Assembly: GCA_003281625.1 (NCBI GenBank)
Contig: QCBL01000008.1
Span: 1 to 64,000 of the forward strand
Length of the DNA stretch: 64,000 bases
Reading direction: 5' to 3'
Source: Prochlorococcus sp. AG-347-I04
GTDB taxonomy: Bacteria > Cyanobacteriota > Cyanobacteriia > PCC-6307 > Cyanobiaceae
The translations under genes were made by a program, and so were the position numbers. Positions 20,783-31,632 of this stretch are shown in pieces. Numbering within the stretch: position 1 is the stretch's first letter; each line of letters begins with the position of its first letter. Under the pieces are notes generated by a model. That model was not told the DNA's origin. It ran no database searches and saw only the letters and a list, made by a program, of their open reading frames with translations.

Positions 20783-21694
20783 TTATCTTGATTTGGTTAA
20801 CTCTTTAATGTATATCATATTTAAAGGGATCCTAAGTATCTCAAGTGCAAGTCTATTTCTTCTTATATTTACTAGGAATCTTAATAAAGGAAGGATTCTA
20901 TCAACACTGATTAGTCCTCCCAAGCAAAGAATTTGCCAAAGTAAATTATGGATAGGAGTAAATTGAATCATAAATCTAACCCTTAAATTTGGGTGTTTCT
21001 TATAAAACACTAAAGCCATTTTTGCTCTCTCTTTTTCTTGAGCTATTAATGAATCTATTTGTTCGCAATTAAATGGCGGATGCCAATGAAAACCTACTGC
21101 ATTTGGGCATTTAATTAATTTTGTCCCAATTTTTTTTAATCTTTCTCCAAGTTCTAAATCCTCCCAACCGTAAAGACTAAAAGAAGTATCAAATAATCCC
21201 ACACTTACAATCAATTCTTTTGATATCGCTACATTCCCAGTAGCAAAGTATGCAAAAGATGTGTCCATTATTTTATGTTTTTCACTCTGAGGATTTAGAA
21301 AATTAGATGTATTGACTACCGAGCCATAGGTAAAACATTTTTTATCATTTTTCCTCCAAGAGGCGAGTAATTTTTCTACGTGGCAATTTATAAAATTGTC
21401 TAAAACAATAAGGTCACTATCAATGAATATAATAGTTTCATATTTTGCTTTAATTACTCCCAGATTTCTTCCAAGTGCAGGCCCACCATGTTCTTGCTGA
21501 AATAGAATAACGTGTGGGAGATTAGCTTTGTTTTTATTTATCCATGAAGTTGTCCCATCAGTTGATCCATCATCAACTACTACTACTTCATAATTACTGA
21601 TATTTGCATTTAATTTTTGATTCTCAAGCGCAAATAGACATTTCTCTAATATGGGTAATCTATTGTAAGTCGGTATAACAATACTTACATTCAT
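20783..21694 (-). CDS. Family 2 glycosyltransferase
   Basis: This GT-A fold glycosyltransferase, probably for cell-surface polysaccharide, is 303 aa. It starts MNVSIVIPTYNRLPILEKC, has VVDDGSTDGT near 40-49 for UDP-sugar binding and the DxD-type FIDSDL near 90-95. The acceptor-side motif GWEDLELGERL is near 176-186. The C-terminal 60 residues are hydrophobic and amphipathic and may touch the membrane. It is the last gene of the strand that carries pcyA-devBCA. Substrate is unknown. Confidence 0.9.
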   Translation of the reverse strand: MNVSIVIPTYNRLPILEKCLFALENQKLNANISNYEVVVVDDGSTDGTTSWINKNKANLPHVILFQQEHGGPALGRNLGVIKAKYETIIFIDSDLIVLDNFINCHVEKLLASWRKNDKKCFTYGSVVNTSNFLNPQSEKHKIMDTSFAYFATGNVAISKELIVSVGLFDTSFSLYGWEDLELGERLKKIGTKLIKCPNAVGFHWHPPFNCEQIDSLIAQEKERAKMALVFYKKHPNLRVRFMIQFTPIHNLLWQILCLGGLISVDRILPLLRFLVNIRRNRLALEILRIPLNMIYIKELTKSR

Positions 21695-21755
21695 GATTAT
21701 GACTTAAATGTGCATGATATATTAAACTCCAAAAGATAAAAAAATAAGATATGCC

Positions 21756-21905
21756 CTAATCAGCTGCACCGCCATTATTTGCTGTGCCTGTAACGTTTCC
21801 ACCATCAGGTCTTCCATCAGTTCTTAATTTCCTTTTTTTGAACTTTCTAGCATAGGCTCTATTACGTTCCTGCTTTTCTTTTTTTAGATTCCTTCTCTTA
21901 GACAT
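21756..21905 (-). CDS. Small basic conserved protein, 49 aa
   Basis: I do not recognise a function. The reading frame runs from ATG at 21905 to TAG at 21756. The N-terminal 30 residues are very basic (MSKRRNLKKEKQERNRAYAR then KFKKRKLR), and the C-terminal tail is Gly/Asn-rich (GRPDGGNVTGTANNGGAAD). The charge pattern suggests nucleic-acid or ribosome binding, which is inference. It sits 18 bases after devA on the same strand. Confidence 0.65.
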   Translation of the reverse strand: MSKRRNLKKEKQERNRAYARKFKKRKLRTDGRPDGGNVTGTANNGGAAD

Positions 21906-21923
21906 AAAATTTTTAACTTTTAA

Positions 21924-22652
21924 TTATATTAGCTCACTATGAGCACTATATATTTTACCATCTTCCATATTTAATATCCTATCAGCCATATCAGAAATTC
22001 TTGGATCATGCGTCACCATAAGTACAGAACAATTTTGCTCTTTTGCTAGTCTCCTTAATAGGGTTACTATTTCTCTTCCTGTGACACTATCTAAAGCAGA
22101 AGTCGGCTCATCAGCTAATAAAAGTTTTGGATTAGCAGATAAAGCTCGAGCAATTGCTACTCTCTGTTTCTGACCACCAGATAAGTCATTTGGCAACTTT
22201 TTATGATGTTCTTCTAATCCTACAGCTGACAACCAATTCCGTGCTATTTCACGTCTTTGCAAATACGTTAAACCTTTTATTAAATCGGCGCCCATCTGGA
22301 CATTTTGTTCTGCTGTTAAACATCTCAGAAGATTGTGACCTTGAAAAATCATTCCAATACTTCTTCTAAGAATCTGACGAGTTTTCCTTGATGCTCCATT
22401 TAACTGGTTATTTAATACAGTTAAATCACCACTTTGACAGGTTCTCAAGGCACCAATTAATGTTAAGAGAGTCGTTTTACCACATCCAGAAGGTCCTTTC
22501 AAAAGAACCAACTCTCCTTTATCAATATTTAAATTAACGTCATTAAGAACTTGTTTTTTATTCTCATTTTTTCCATAAAAGTGACTCAAATTATTAATTG
22601 AGACTGTTTTAAGGTTTTTAACATTATTTTTTGATTTATAAGCTTTAACCAT
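21924..22652 (-). CDS. devA: DevA-type ABC exporter ATPase
   Basis: This is the ATPase of a DevBCA exporter. The protein is 242 aa, with Walker A GPSGCGKTT (about 54-62), signature LSGGQKQRVAIA and Walker B LLLADEPTSALD. It is most similar in layout to the MacB/DevA/LolD group. It is 13 bases downstream of devC and completes the devB-devC-devA order. In filamentous cyanobacteria DevBCA exports heterocyst glycolipids. The cargo in a unicellular non-nitrogen-fixer is unknown. Confidence 0.88.
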   Translation of the reverse strand: MVKAYKSKNNVKNLKTVSINNLSHFYGKNENKKQVLNDVNLNIDKGELVLLKGPSGCGKTTLLTLIGALRTCQSGDLTVLNNQLNGASRKTRQILRRSIGMIFQGHNLLRCLTAEQNVQMGADLIKGLTYLQRREIARNWLSAVGLEEHHKKLPNDLSGGQKQRVAIARALSANPKLLLADEPTSALDSVTGREIVTLLRRLAKEQNCSVLMVTHDPRISDMADRILNMEDGKIYSAHSELI

Positions 22653-22665
22653 TTATCTTCAATTA

Positions 22666-23838
22666 TTAAAAAATTTCGGCAGGATCAGCGTCAACTAATT
22701 TACGCATCGCAACAGCGGCGGACCCCATACACATAACTAAAACTAATACGAAAATTAAAATAGTTTTGTTTGCGTCCATTATTATTGGGAGTTTAGTAGA
22801 ACTTCTTATAACTGAATAAAGTATTTGACCAGAGAAATAAGCAGGTAAATAACCAAACAATGCCAACAAAAACCCCTCTCTAGCTACCACAAAGAAAAGG
22901 GACTTAAGTCTATAACCCATTGCCAATAAGGTGGCGTACTCTGGGAGGTGATCTGTAACGTCACTATAAAGAATTTGATAAACAACCACACACCCTACAA
23001 CGAAACCCATCAATGCTCCCAAACTAAATATAAAACCTATTGCAGTACTATTTTTCCAATAATTCTTTTCAAATTCTATAAATTGATTTTTTGTAAGAAC
23101 TCTAACATCATTTGGGAGTGAGTTATTTAATATCCTTGAAATCAATTCAGGATTAGATCCTTTTTTTAGCTTTACCAAACCAATTTCTATACTGCCAGGA
23201 GGGTTAGCAGGAAAAAGTCTTAAGAAGGTTTCTCGACTAGTTATCAAATTACCATCTGCGCCAAAAGATGGTCCCAACTCCACAAGGCCCTGAACAATTA
23301 CTCTTTTACCGGCAACCTCAGTCTCAACTTTTTTTTCAGATAAGAACCATTCTTCAATCGGTCCAAATTCAGGTCTAGATAGTTTGTCAAAAAGAACTCT
23401 TGATGGATTTCTCAATTTATAAGCTTTTTTTGAGAATCCCTCATCTAAAAGAAGTGAATCGGAGGGATTAAAACCTAATGCAAGTATTGATCTAGTTTTA
23501 AGATTTTCAGGATTTCTCCAAAGTAAATAATTTAGATTAACGGGAGCAGTTTTTTCAACATCCTCTACTGCGAGAGTTTGAATTAATCTTCTTTTTGGGA
23601 ATCCACTCATGCTTATAGAACTTTTTGATCTGGGACTTATCAAGACAAGATCGGCATCTAGAAGTTTATGAATAGTTACGCTCGTGTCAAATAAACCATC
23701 TCTAAAACCTAATTGCATAAACATCAAAATCCCTGCAAAACTGATTCCAGCTATGGCAACTGCTAACCTTAATGGTTGCCTAGTTAATAACAACCAAGCT
23801 AATGGTATTTTTCTAAATTTTAAAAAAGAAAAACTCAT
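22666..23838 (-). CDS. devC: DevC-type ABC exporter permease
   Basis: This inner-membrane permease of the DevBCA exporter is 390 aa. It has one N-terminal helix (about 14-41), a large periplasmic domain and three C-terminal helices, the FtsX/MacB topology. DevC-like features are the opening KIPLAWLLLTRQPLRLAVAI and YATLLAMGYR. Its start overlaps the devB stop by one base, showing tight coupling. The exported substrate is not evident from sequence. Confidence 0.88.
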   Translation of the reverse strand: MSFSFLKFRKIPLAWLLLTRQPLRLAVAIAGISFAGILMFMQLGFRDGLFDTSVTIHKLLDADLVLISPRSKSSISMSGFPKRRLIQTLAVEDVEKTAPVNLNYLLWRNPENLKTRSILALGFNPSDSLLLDEGFSKKAYKLRNPSRVLFDKLSRPEFGPIEEWFLSEKKVETEVAGKRVIVQGLVELGPSFGADGNLITSRETFLRLFPANPPGSIEIGLVKLKKGSNPELISRILNNSLPNDVRVLTKNQFIEFEKNYWKNSTAIGFIFSLGALMGFVVGCVVVYQILYSDVTDHLPEYATLLAMGYRLKSLFFVVAREGFLLALFGYLPAYFSGQILYSVIRSSTKLPIIMDANKTILIFVLVLVMCMGSAAVAMRKLVDADPAEIF

Positions 23839-24751
23839 CAGGGAATAAATTTTGCAATCACTTTCATTCCTGCATAGTTTTGAACGATATCTATAGAATC
23901 TTGATCTAGTTTTACTAGTACCTCGATAATTCGTGAATCAGCATCCCCTGTTGGATCAGTCGATAGAACTTTTCTTTGTTTTACCTGAGGACTAATCCTA
24001 ATCACCTTTCCCTTAAGATTTTTTTGAAAACCTCCATTCTCACTGCTCAATTCAACATTCTGAGAGATAAAGACCCTATCGATGTCAGATTCATAAACCT
24101 CTATCAAAGCTTCCATTTTTTGACTAGAACCAATATCCAAAATCCCTTCATTTTGTGGCCTTTCACCAACTCTCGCGTTTATTCCAAGGATAAAACCATC
24201 GATTGGACTCCTTAGTTTTGAATTAAATATATCTATCTTGATGTTTTTTTGATCCCCGATAAGGTTAATTCTCTGTTTTTGCAATTTTAATAATTCATCT
24301 TTTCTCTGTGAAAACTCTACAAAAGAATATACATCTTTGTTCAAAGCCAACTCATACCTTTGAATTTGATCTTTCTTTAGCGTAATTTCTTCGTTAATAG
24401 TATTAATTAGATTTTCGTTTCTTTCAAGATCAGCGATTAATTTTTCTCCATTTTCAAAGATTGCGAGGATATCACCTTTTTTTACGAAATCCCCTTCATC
24501 TACTAAAATTTCAACAATTCGGGGGGAAGAGCCAAACTGACTTATTGGAGCTGCCAATTGTCTAATCTCTCCCGAAGGAGAAAGTTTCCCAAGTGCTGCA
24601 ACGGCTGTAATAGGAGGTATGAAATCTGAAGTTATTTCCTCTTTAAATTTTGAACTAGATTTATTATTTCCAGAACAGGAAATAACACCAAGAGATATTG
24701 GTGTAAATAATAAAAAATAAATAAATAATTTTTTTAATATTTTTAATTTCA

Positions 24752-24752
<1 letters not shown>
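23838..24752 (-). CDS. devB: DevB-type membrane fusion protein, probably lipid-anchored
   Basis: This HlyD-family periplasmic adaptor is 304 aa. The N-terminal signal ends in LGVISC, a plausible lipobox with Cys at about residue 26. A biotinyl-lipoyl-like half (VDEGDFVKKGDILAIFENG) follows, then a coiled-coil hairpin at about 110-160 and the second half SPIDGFILGINARVGE. The coiled coil is short, which suggests a compact adaptor. Its start abuts the pcyA stop and its end overlaps devC. Confidence 0.88.
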
Positions 24753-25501
<749 letters not shown>

Positions 25502-25518
25502 TTAAAGAGAGAACCGAA

Positions 25519-26769
25519 ATGAAAGTAGGAGATGTTAACTACTACATCCATTCAAGCAAAACTAGATGCGTGTTTGTGGACAATAAAGAATCGCCGCTTA
25601 TAAGCATTGATATTTGGTGCAAAGCAGGTTCTTCATTTGAGGATGTTGATAAAAATGGCACTGCTCATTTTCTAGAACATATGATTTTTAAAGGATCTAA
25701 CAAAATAATGCCTGGTGAGTTTGACCATAAAATTGAATCACTAGGCGGAGTAAGTAACGCTTCAACTGGTTATGATGATGTACATTACCATGTCTTAGTT
25801 CCACCCAATAACTTTAAAGAATCACTTGCTCTTTTGACAAATATTGTCGTTGCTCCAGATTTTAATCCTGATGAATTTATAAAAGAAAAAGGGGTAGTTA
25901 TTGATGAAATAAAACAACAAAATGATCAGCCTGAAGAGAGACTATTTAATTATTTTTTAAAAAGGGTTTGGTTAAGTCCTAATTATGCCAATTCGATCTT
26001 GGGAACTGAACATAGTATTAAAAACTTAGAGATAAATGACCTTGTGAAATTTCATAGCAAACATTACACTACCGATAAAATTTGTATTGCAATTGCGGGG
26101 AATCTCTCCGAAGAAATTTATAAAATTTTTGAAAAAAGTGATCTATCTGGTATAAAAGAAAGTCCAAATTTAACAAATCTAATAAATAAACCTTCTTTAA
26201 AAATAAGGAATGGTAGAGAGTCAGTTAAGTTTGATAATTTAGAGTTTTCAAGAATATTTATGGCTTGGTTTATCCCAAACCTAAATGATCAAAAAAATAT
26301 TATTGGACTTGAGATATTAGCATCCATACTCTCTGTTGGAAGAAACAGCAGATTAGTTAAAATTTTAAAAGAAGATAGTAATCTTGTTGAATCGGTATAT
26401 GTAGATGTAAATGCTGGAGAATTAGGAGGATTATTTATAATGGAAGCAAGTTGTGAGTCCAAAGATATTGATTTAGTAGAAAAGAAAATTAATAAAACAA
26501 TAGATGAGATCTCAAATTGTAAAGTCCTGGCTTTGGATGAAATAAAAAAAGCAATAAATATTGTTAAAAGCAATTATATCTTTAATTTAGAGACATCTAC
26601 ACAACTCTCTTCATTCTTTGGAAATGAACTGCTTTGGGGGAGAAAATCTTCAATAAATAATTTAGAGAGATACTTAAAATATTGGAATGACTTGGATAAC
26701 TTCAAAGAGATCACAGAATATATCCGTGGAGAGAAATTTACATTAGTTGCATCCCCTGGTAAATGTTAA
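25519..26769 (+). CDS. M16 zinc peptidase, catalytic-type subunit
   Basis: This processing-protease-like M16B peptidase is 416 aa. It has the inverted zinc motif HFLEH at residues 50-54 after NGTA, and the downstream acidic helix FIKEKGVVIDEIKQQ (the third zinc ligand Glu). This is the active-looking member of a tandem pair. Its stop overlaps the start of the next gene by seven bases, which suggests a heterodimer made in equal amounts, as in mitochondrial processing peptidase. Substrates are unknown. Confidence 0.92.
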   Translation: MKVGDVNYYIHSSKTRCVFVDNKESPLISIDIWCKAGSSFEDVDKNGTAHFLEHMIFKGSNKIMPGEFDHKIESLGGVSNASTGYDDVHYHVLVPPNNFKESLALLTNIVVAPDFNPDEFIKEKGVVIDEIKQQNDQPEERLFNYFLKRVWLSPNYANSILGTEHSIKNLEINDLVKFHSKHYTTDKICIAIAGNLSEEIYKIFEKSDLSGIKESPNLTNLINKPSLKIRNGRESVKFDNLEFSRIFMAWFIPNLNDQKNIIGLEILASILSVGRNSRLVKILKEDSNLVESVYVDVNAGELGGLFIMEASCESKDIDLVEKKINKTIDEISNCKVLALDEIKKAINIVKSNYIFNLETSTQLSSFFGNELLWGRKSSINNLERYLKYWNDLDNFKEITEYIRGEKFTLVASPGKC

Positions 26770-27980
26770 AAAGATATTTTTTAAATAATAAAAAAAGAAA
26801 TTTTTCAACTGCTTCAATTTGGATTAAAGGGGGGAGTGATAGGGATAGTATTGGCAAAAAAGGGATAAACAAGATCCTTTGTTCATTACTTACCAGAGGA
26901 TGTGAAGGTTTTAACAATTTCACTCTCTCTGAATATATTGAGTCCTATGGAGCAGAATTAAATCAAGAAATATTTGAAGATGGTATTTCAATAAGCATTA
27001 AATCCCTAAATGAACATTTCAGCAAATTATTCCCTTTATTAGACTTAATTATTAATAAGCCTACCCTATCGGAAACTGAATTTAAAAAAGTAAAAAAATC
27101 TTCTATTGATCACATTAAAAAAGATAAAGAAAATCCATTCAATATTTGTTTTGAAAAATGGAGAAAAATTGTTTACTCAAATCATCCTTATGCATTTAAC
27201 ACAGTAGGCAATGCTAATGATGTCTCAAAGATTACCTATGAAGATGTTTTGCTTGAGTTTAAAAATTTAAAAAATAGAGAAAAGTATTTAATTTCAAATA
27301 ATCCCCAAATAAATGGAGAAAATTTTAGAACACTTGAAAGAAATATCTTAAAAGAAAAATCAGATCCTTTAAATCATAATTTAAATACTACGAATAGATT
27401 TGATTACATTAATAATGATTCAAATCAAACAATAATAATGTTTGGGGACCAAACTTGCTCGCGAAGTAGTAGTGAATATTTTCCTCTTAAGGTTTTGGAG
27501 TCATATTTATCTTATGGAATGAGCGCTGCTTTATTTAAACTTTTTAGAGAAAAACATGGCATAACTTACGATTTAGGAGTTTATTATCCTATCAGGAGTG
27601 GAAATGCCCCATTTTTAATTTATTTATCCGTATCTAATGATCAAGCACTTTTTGCTTTTGAACTTTTATCAACACTATGGAAAAATTTACTTTTAAATCC
27701 GTTGACTGATGCTGAAATATTTTTAGCAAAAGAAAAACTAAAAGGTTCTTTTTTATTAGGAAGTCAATCACTAGATGAAATTTTACAGAGAAAGATACAG
27801 TTAGTTAGTTATGGTATTTCACCAATTTCTGAGAACGATTTAAATTCAAAAATAGAGGAAATTTCCTCGTTGGATATTTTGAAATTAACTAAAAAGTTTT
27901 TTTCAAAACCTTTTCTGAGTATTTCTGGAAATAAAAATATATGTTTAGAAATTTCTAATAGGTGGAATAAAAACTTTTAG
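26763..27980 (+). CDS. M16 peptidase homologue lacking the zinc motif
   Basis: This is the second M16 family protein, 405 aa. It aligns by pattern with the first gene (WIKGGSDRD at the N-terminus), but where HxxEH should be it reads KGINKILCSLLTRG, so the zinc site is missing. It does keep the substrate-binding Arg/Tyr segment LFREKHGITYDLGVYY near 255-275, which the upstream partner lacks. The two genes therefore look like complementary halves. The start at 26763 overlaps the end of the preceding gene. The stop is one base from the stop of the convergent SipA-like gene. Confidence 0.9.
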   Translation: MLKRYFLNNKKRNFSTASIWIKGGSDRDSIGKKGINKILCSLLTRGCEGFNNFTLSEYIESYGAELNQEIFEDGISISIKSLNEHFSKLFPLLDLIINKPTLSETEFKKVKKSSIDHIKKDKENPFNICFEKWRKIVYSNHPYAFNTVGNANDVSKITYEDVLLEFKNLKNREKYLISNNPQINGENFRTLERNILKEKSDPLNHNLNTTNRFDYINNDSNQTIIMFGDQTCSRSSSEYFPLKVLESYLSYGMSAALFKLFREKHGITYDLGVYYPIRSGNAPFLIYLSVSNDQALFAFELLSTLWKNLLLNPLTDAEIFLAKEKLKGSFLLGSQSLDEILQRKIQLVSYGISPISENDLNSKIEEISSLDILKLTKKFFSKPFLSISGNKNICLEISNRWNKNF

Positions 27981-27981
27981 A

Positions 27982-28191
27982 TTAGTTTTTCTCAATCTTA
28001 TCAATATCTATTAAAAACGAACCTCTCCTAAACTTTACTTCAACAGTATCTGGAGATTTAATTGAAAGGATTTCCCCAATTTCATCGATTGCCACTAGAT
28101 CAGGTGGTCTTAACATCGGCATATTATCTGAAGTCTTTAAGTAAGAGACTGGCGCAATCAACTTAACCTTATCTTTGATCTCAAATTTCAT
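27982..28191 (-). CDS. SipA-like small protein (DUF3148 family)
   Basis: This is a 69-aa cytoplasmic beta-rich protein. The segment PVSYLKTSDNMPMLRPPDLV (about 15-34) is the hallmark of the DUF3148 family, whose Synechococcus member SipA binds the histidine kinase NblS that controls high-light and nutrient responses. The later GEILSIKSPDTVEVKFRRGSF fits an SH3-like barrel. The link to NblS is from family knowledge only. Confidence 0.75.
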   Translation of the reverse strand: MKFEIKDKVKLIAPVSYLKTSDNMPMLRPPDLVAIDEIGEILSIKSPDTVEVKFRRGSFLIDIDKIEKN

Positions 28192-28298
28192 TTATAAATT
28201 AGATACATTTAAAAGTAGTATAAGCATAAAGTTAGAGAAAATATCAACGAAATGCACTGTTTCAGTCTAGAATCCTAGAATTGACTTTATGCAAATTA

Positions 28299-30212
28299 AT
28301 GAATCAAAAATTTAAAACATTAATTTTATGGGCTTTACCTATACTTTTAGTAATAGCACTTTCTTACCAGTTTTTATCTTCAAGCAACGTTGATTCGCTT
28401 AAATCTAATGGCACTACTGTTGCACCAAGAAATTCAGCGGTAGCAAGAGTTAGTTACGGCAGATTTTTAGATTACATTAATTCGGGAAGGGTTACATCTG
28501 TTGATATTTTTGAGGGAGGCAGAAATGCAGTCATAGAGACAATTGATTCGGATTTAGATAATAAAGTTCAAAGGTTGCGTGTAGATCTTCCCGGCTTAAC
28601 ACCAGAACTTATAAATATTTTAAAAAATGAGGGAATTAGTTTTGATGTTCATCCAATAAAAACAGCTCCTCCTGCATTAGGAATTTTAGGTAATTTACTC
28701 TTCCCAGCTATCTTAATTGGAGGTTTAATTTTGTTAGCGAGGAGGTCAAATGGAATGCCTGGAGGACCTGGCCAAGCAATGCAGTTTGGAAAAACCAAAG
28801 CAAGATTTGCAATGGAAGCTGAAACAGGAGTTGTATTCGATGATGTTGCAGGCGTTAATGAAGCTAAACAGGATTTGCAAGAAGTTGTCACTTTTCTGAA
28901 AAAACCAGAAAAATTTACTTCTGTAGGAGCAAGAATTCCAAAAGGGGTTCTATTGGTAGGACCTCCTGGAACTGGTAAAACCCTTTTAGCTAAAGCAATT
29001 GCAGGTGAAGCTGGGGTACCATTCTTCTCATTATCAGGTTCTGAATTTGTTGAAATGTTTGTCGGTGTTGGCGCTAGTAGAGTTAGAGACCTCTTCAAAA
29101 GAGCTAAAGAGAATAGTCCCTGTTTAATTTTTATTGATGAAATCGATGCAGTCGGAAGGCAAAGAGGTGCAGGTATTGGTGGAGGTAATGATGAGAGAGA
29201 ACAAACTCTCAATCAATTACTTACTGAAATGGATGGTTTCGAAGGTAATAGTGGCATAATAATAATTGCAGCCACAAATAGACCCGATGTTCTAGACTCA
29301 GCGCTAATGAGACCGGGCAGATTTGATAGACAGGTAACTGTAGATGCACCTGATATCAAGGGCAGACTATCAATATTGGAAGTTCATGCAAGGAATAAGA
29401 AACTTCAAGAGGATTTAACGCTTGAAAGCATTGCAAGAAGAACTCCAGGTTTTACTGGAGCAGATTTAGCAAACTTATTAAATGAGGCTGCTATATTAAC
29501 TGCCAGGAGGAGAAAAGACTCTATAAGTATCTCAGAAATTGATGACTCTGTAGATAGGATTGTCGCAGGAATGGAAGGTTCTCCATTAACAGATGGTAGA
29601 AGCAAAAGACTAATTGCTTACCATGAAGTTGGCCATGCTCTAATAGGATCACTTGTCAAAGCCCATGATCCTGTTCAAAAAGTGACCGTCATTCCAAGAG
29701 GTCAAGCTAAAGGATTAACTTGGTTTACCCCAGATGATGAACAAACCCTTGTTAGCAGGGCGCAATTAAAAGCTAGGATAATGGGTGCTTTAGGAGGAAG
29801 AGCTGCTGAAGATGTAGTTTTTGGAGAAGGTGAGATTACAACAGGAGCTGGAGGTGATTTCCAACAAGTTGCTTCAATGGCGCGCCAAATGGTTACTAGA
29901 TTTGGAATGAGTAATTTAGGTCCGATAGCTTTAGAAAGTGGCAATCAAGAAGTATTTGTTGGTAGAGACTTAATGACTAGAAGTGAAGTTTCTGATTCAA
30001 TCTCAAAACAAATAGATGAAAGTGTAAGAATAATGGTTAAAGAATGTTATAAAGAAACCTACGATATAGTAAGTGAAAATAGAGAAGCTATGGATAAGAT
30101 AGTTGACTTATTAATCGAAAAAGAAACATTAGATGGTGATGAATTTGTAGGTATACTCTCCAAATTCACCAAAATTCCTGAGAAAGAGAGAACACCTCAA
30201 TTATTAAGCTAA
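28299..30212 (+). CDS. ftsH: ATP-dependent zinc metalloprotease FtsH
   Basis: This is a membrane AAA+ protease; cyanobacterial homologues degrade damaged photosystem II D1 protein. From the ATG at 28299 it is 637 aa; the frame extends to a TTG at 28281, but [17 protein letters not shown] is the typical start. It has a membrane helix at about 5-24 and another near 135-152, Walker A GPPGTGKT (about 221-228), the SRH region ATNRPDVLD, and zinc motif HEVGH at 445-449. Psb29/Thf1, encoded nearby at 30,877, is known in other cyanobacteria to support FtsH accumulation. The ftsH and clpP stop codons overlap. Confidence 0.97.
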   Translation: MNQKFKTLILWALPILLVIALSYQFLSSSNVDSLKSNGTTVAPRNSAVARVSYGRFLDYINSGRVTSVDIFEGGRNAVIETIDSDLDNKVQRLRVDLPGLTPELINILKNEGISFDVHPIKTAPPALGILGNLLFPAILIGGLILLARRSNGMPGGPGQAMQFGKTKARFAMEAETGVVFDDVAGVNEAKQDLQEVVTFLKKPEKFTSVGARIPKGVLLVGPPGTGKTLLAKAIAGEAGVPFFSLSGSEFVEMFVGVGASRVRDLFKRAKENSPCLIFIDEIDAVGRQRGAGIGGGNDEREQTLNQLLTEMDGFEGNSGIIIIAATNRPDVLDSALMRPGRFDRQVTVDAPDIKGRLSILEVHARNKKLQEDLTLESIARRTPGFTGADLANLLNEAAILTARRRKDSISISEIDDSVDRIVAGMEGSPLTDGRSKRLIAYHEVGHALIGSLVKAHDPVQKVTVIPRGQAKGLTWFTPDDEQTLVSRAQLKARIMGALGGRAAEDVVFGEGEITTGAGGDFQQVASMARQMVTRFGMSNLGPIALESGNQEVFVGRDLMTRSEVSDSISKQIDESVRIMVKECYKETYDIVSENREAMDKIVDLLIEKETLDGDEFVGILSKFTKIPEKERTPQLLS

Positions 30213-30796
30213 ACTTTAATTGGTTTCTTATCTAACACCAAATCAATTAAACCATACTCAACTGCTTCGTTTGGGGACATATAAAAATCTCTATCAGTAT
30301 CTTCTTTGATAGTGTCATAATCCTTTCCAGTTCTTTCTGATAATTCAGTATTTAGTCGTTCTTTTAAGAACAAAATTTCATCTGCTTGAATTCTTATATC
30401 ACTGGCTTGCCCTCTAGCGCCTCCAAGTGGTTGATGAATCATTATTCTTGAATGTCTAAGGCTGCTTCTTTTACCTTTAGTACCTGCTGCAAGCAAAAAT
30501 GCGCCCATACTAGCTGCTAAGCCAACACAAACTGTATGAATGTCAGGCTTAACATGTTGCATTGTGTCAAAGATACCCAATCCGTCATATACGGATCCGC
30601 CAGGTGAATTTATGTACATATAAATGTCCTTATCTGGATCCTCTGCCTCGAGGAACAATAATTGAGCAACAATTCTATTAGCAGTTTCACTAGTAACTTG
30701 TTCTCCCAAAAAGATTATTCTCTCTCTTAATAGTCTCGAATAAATATCAAAGACTCTTTCACTACCGCCCGATTCTTCTAAAACTAAAGGGATCAT
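30209..30796 (-). CDS. clpP: ATP-dependent Clp protease proteolytic subunit
   Basis: ClpP is a serine peptidase subunit of the Clp complex. The protein is 195 aa. Catalytic Ser96 lies in [14 protein letters not shown], His121 in MIHQPLGG, and the Asp in the DRDFYMS region near 170. It is one of several ClpP/R paralogues expected in cyanobacteria and has an intact catalytic triad, so it is ClpP and not ClpR. It converges on ftsH with a four-base overlap and diverges from psb29. Confidence 0.95.
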   Translation of the reverse strand: MIPLVLEESGGSERVFDIYSRLLRERIIFLGEQVTSETANRIVAQLLFLEAEDPDKDIYMYINSPGGSVYDGLGIFDTMQHVKPDIHTVCVGLAASMGAFLLAAGTKGKRSSLRHSRIMIHQPLGGARGQASDIRIQADEILFLKERLNTELSERTGKDYDTIKEDTDRDFYMSPNEAVEYGLIDLVLDKKPIKV

Positions 30797-30876
30797 AATA
30801 ATATTTATCTGTTTATTAGATATTAACGATATTGAGTCAACATACGCTAACCTTATTAAGGTTTACATATAAAAAA

Positions 30877-31488
30877 TTGAAAGAAAAATTGACTGTTTCA
30901 GATAGCAAAAAGTTATTTCATGAAAAATTTCCTTACGTCATTCCAGGTTTATATAAAAGAATAGTTGATGAAATGCTTGTCGAACTTAATCTTTTGAACC
31001 ATCAAAATGAATTTACGCAAGATTATCTCTTTTGTGTCGGGCTCACCGAAACATTCAAAGCATTAATGAAAGGATATCAACCTGAAAAACACTTGGATCT
31101 ACTTTTTGAATCTTTATGCAGTTCTACAAAATTTGAGGCGAAGGAAATTAATACAATTTCTCAAAAATCTCAAAAGGAATTCAAGAATAAAACATCCAAA
31201 GATATTTTGAAATTATTAATAGAAAAAAGCAATTCTAAACTTTATCCTTCACGGATTTTGAACTTAGGAATATATATATTAATTTCAAACTCCCAAGATC
31301 TCAAAGAGAAAAATGAATCAATTACAAATAAGATGACCTCTGATATTTTTGAGAAGTTAAACTTATCTGCTAATAAAGCGGAAAAAGATATTGGGATTTA
31401 TAAAAGCAGCATATCAAAAATGGAACAAGCAAAAGAATTGATTGAAGAGCTCAGAATTAAAGATAAGAAAAAGAACCAAAAACAATAA
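30877..31488 (+). CDS. psb29: Photosystem II biogenesis protein Psb29 / Thf1
   Basis: This thylakoid formation / PSII repair protein of the Thf1 family is known to influence FtsH levels and PSII repair. Family features are TVSDSKKLFHEKFPYVIPGLYKR-type spacing, VDEMLVELNLL and the FKALMKGYQPE helix, followed by a C-terminal coiled coil (KAEKDIGIYKSSISKMEQAKELI). The frame is open from TTG 30832, but that leaves only 35 bases to the divergent clpP. TTG at 30877 or 30889 fits the family start (TVSD) better. No ATG is available at the N-terminus. Length is about 200 aa. Confidence 0.85.
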   Translation: MKEKLTVSDSKKLFHEKFPYVIPGLYKRIVDEMLVELNLLNHQNEFTQDYLFCVGLTETFKALMKGYQPEKHLDLLFESLCSSTKFEAKEINTISQKSQKEFKNKTSKDILKLLIEKSNSKLYPSRILNLGIYILISNSQDLKEKNESITNKMTSDIFEKLNLSANKAEKDIGIYKSSISKMEQAKELIEELRIKDKKKNQKQ

Positions 31489-31491
31489 TAT

Positions 31492-31632
31492 CTATTTTTT
31501 TAATCTTTTTTTATCTTTCCAGGAAATATAGGAAATATAAATTACAGCGAACGTTATGAATATTAGTAAAATAAACGATGTTAAGATAAGAAATTTACTT
31601 AAATAGACTTCATAAGTTAAAAATGAAATCAT
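31492..31632 (-). CDS. 46-aa single-helix membrane peptide overlapping petN
   Basis: This is an ATG-started frame whose start codon shares the bases ATGA with the petN stop, the classical arrangement for translational coupling. The product has a short N-terminus ([14 protein letters not shown]), one strongly hydrophobic helix (about 14-34) and a basic tail ([10 protein letters not shown]), so it is probably inserted with the C-terminus in the cytoplasm. I do not recognise it. It could be a small cytochrome b6f or thylakoid accessory peptide, which is inference from the coupling only. Confidence 0.55.

Noticed and set aside
28649-29212. 187-codon reverse-strand frame inside ftsH
   Set aside because: It lies fully antisense to the well-conserved FtsH AAA domain and its Pro/Ser/Ile-rich translation has no domain. 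It is a shadow frame.
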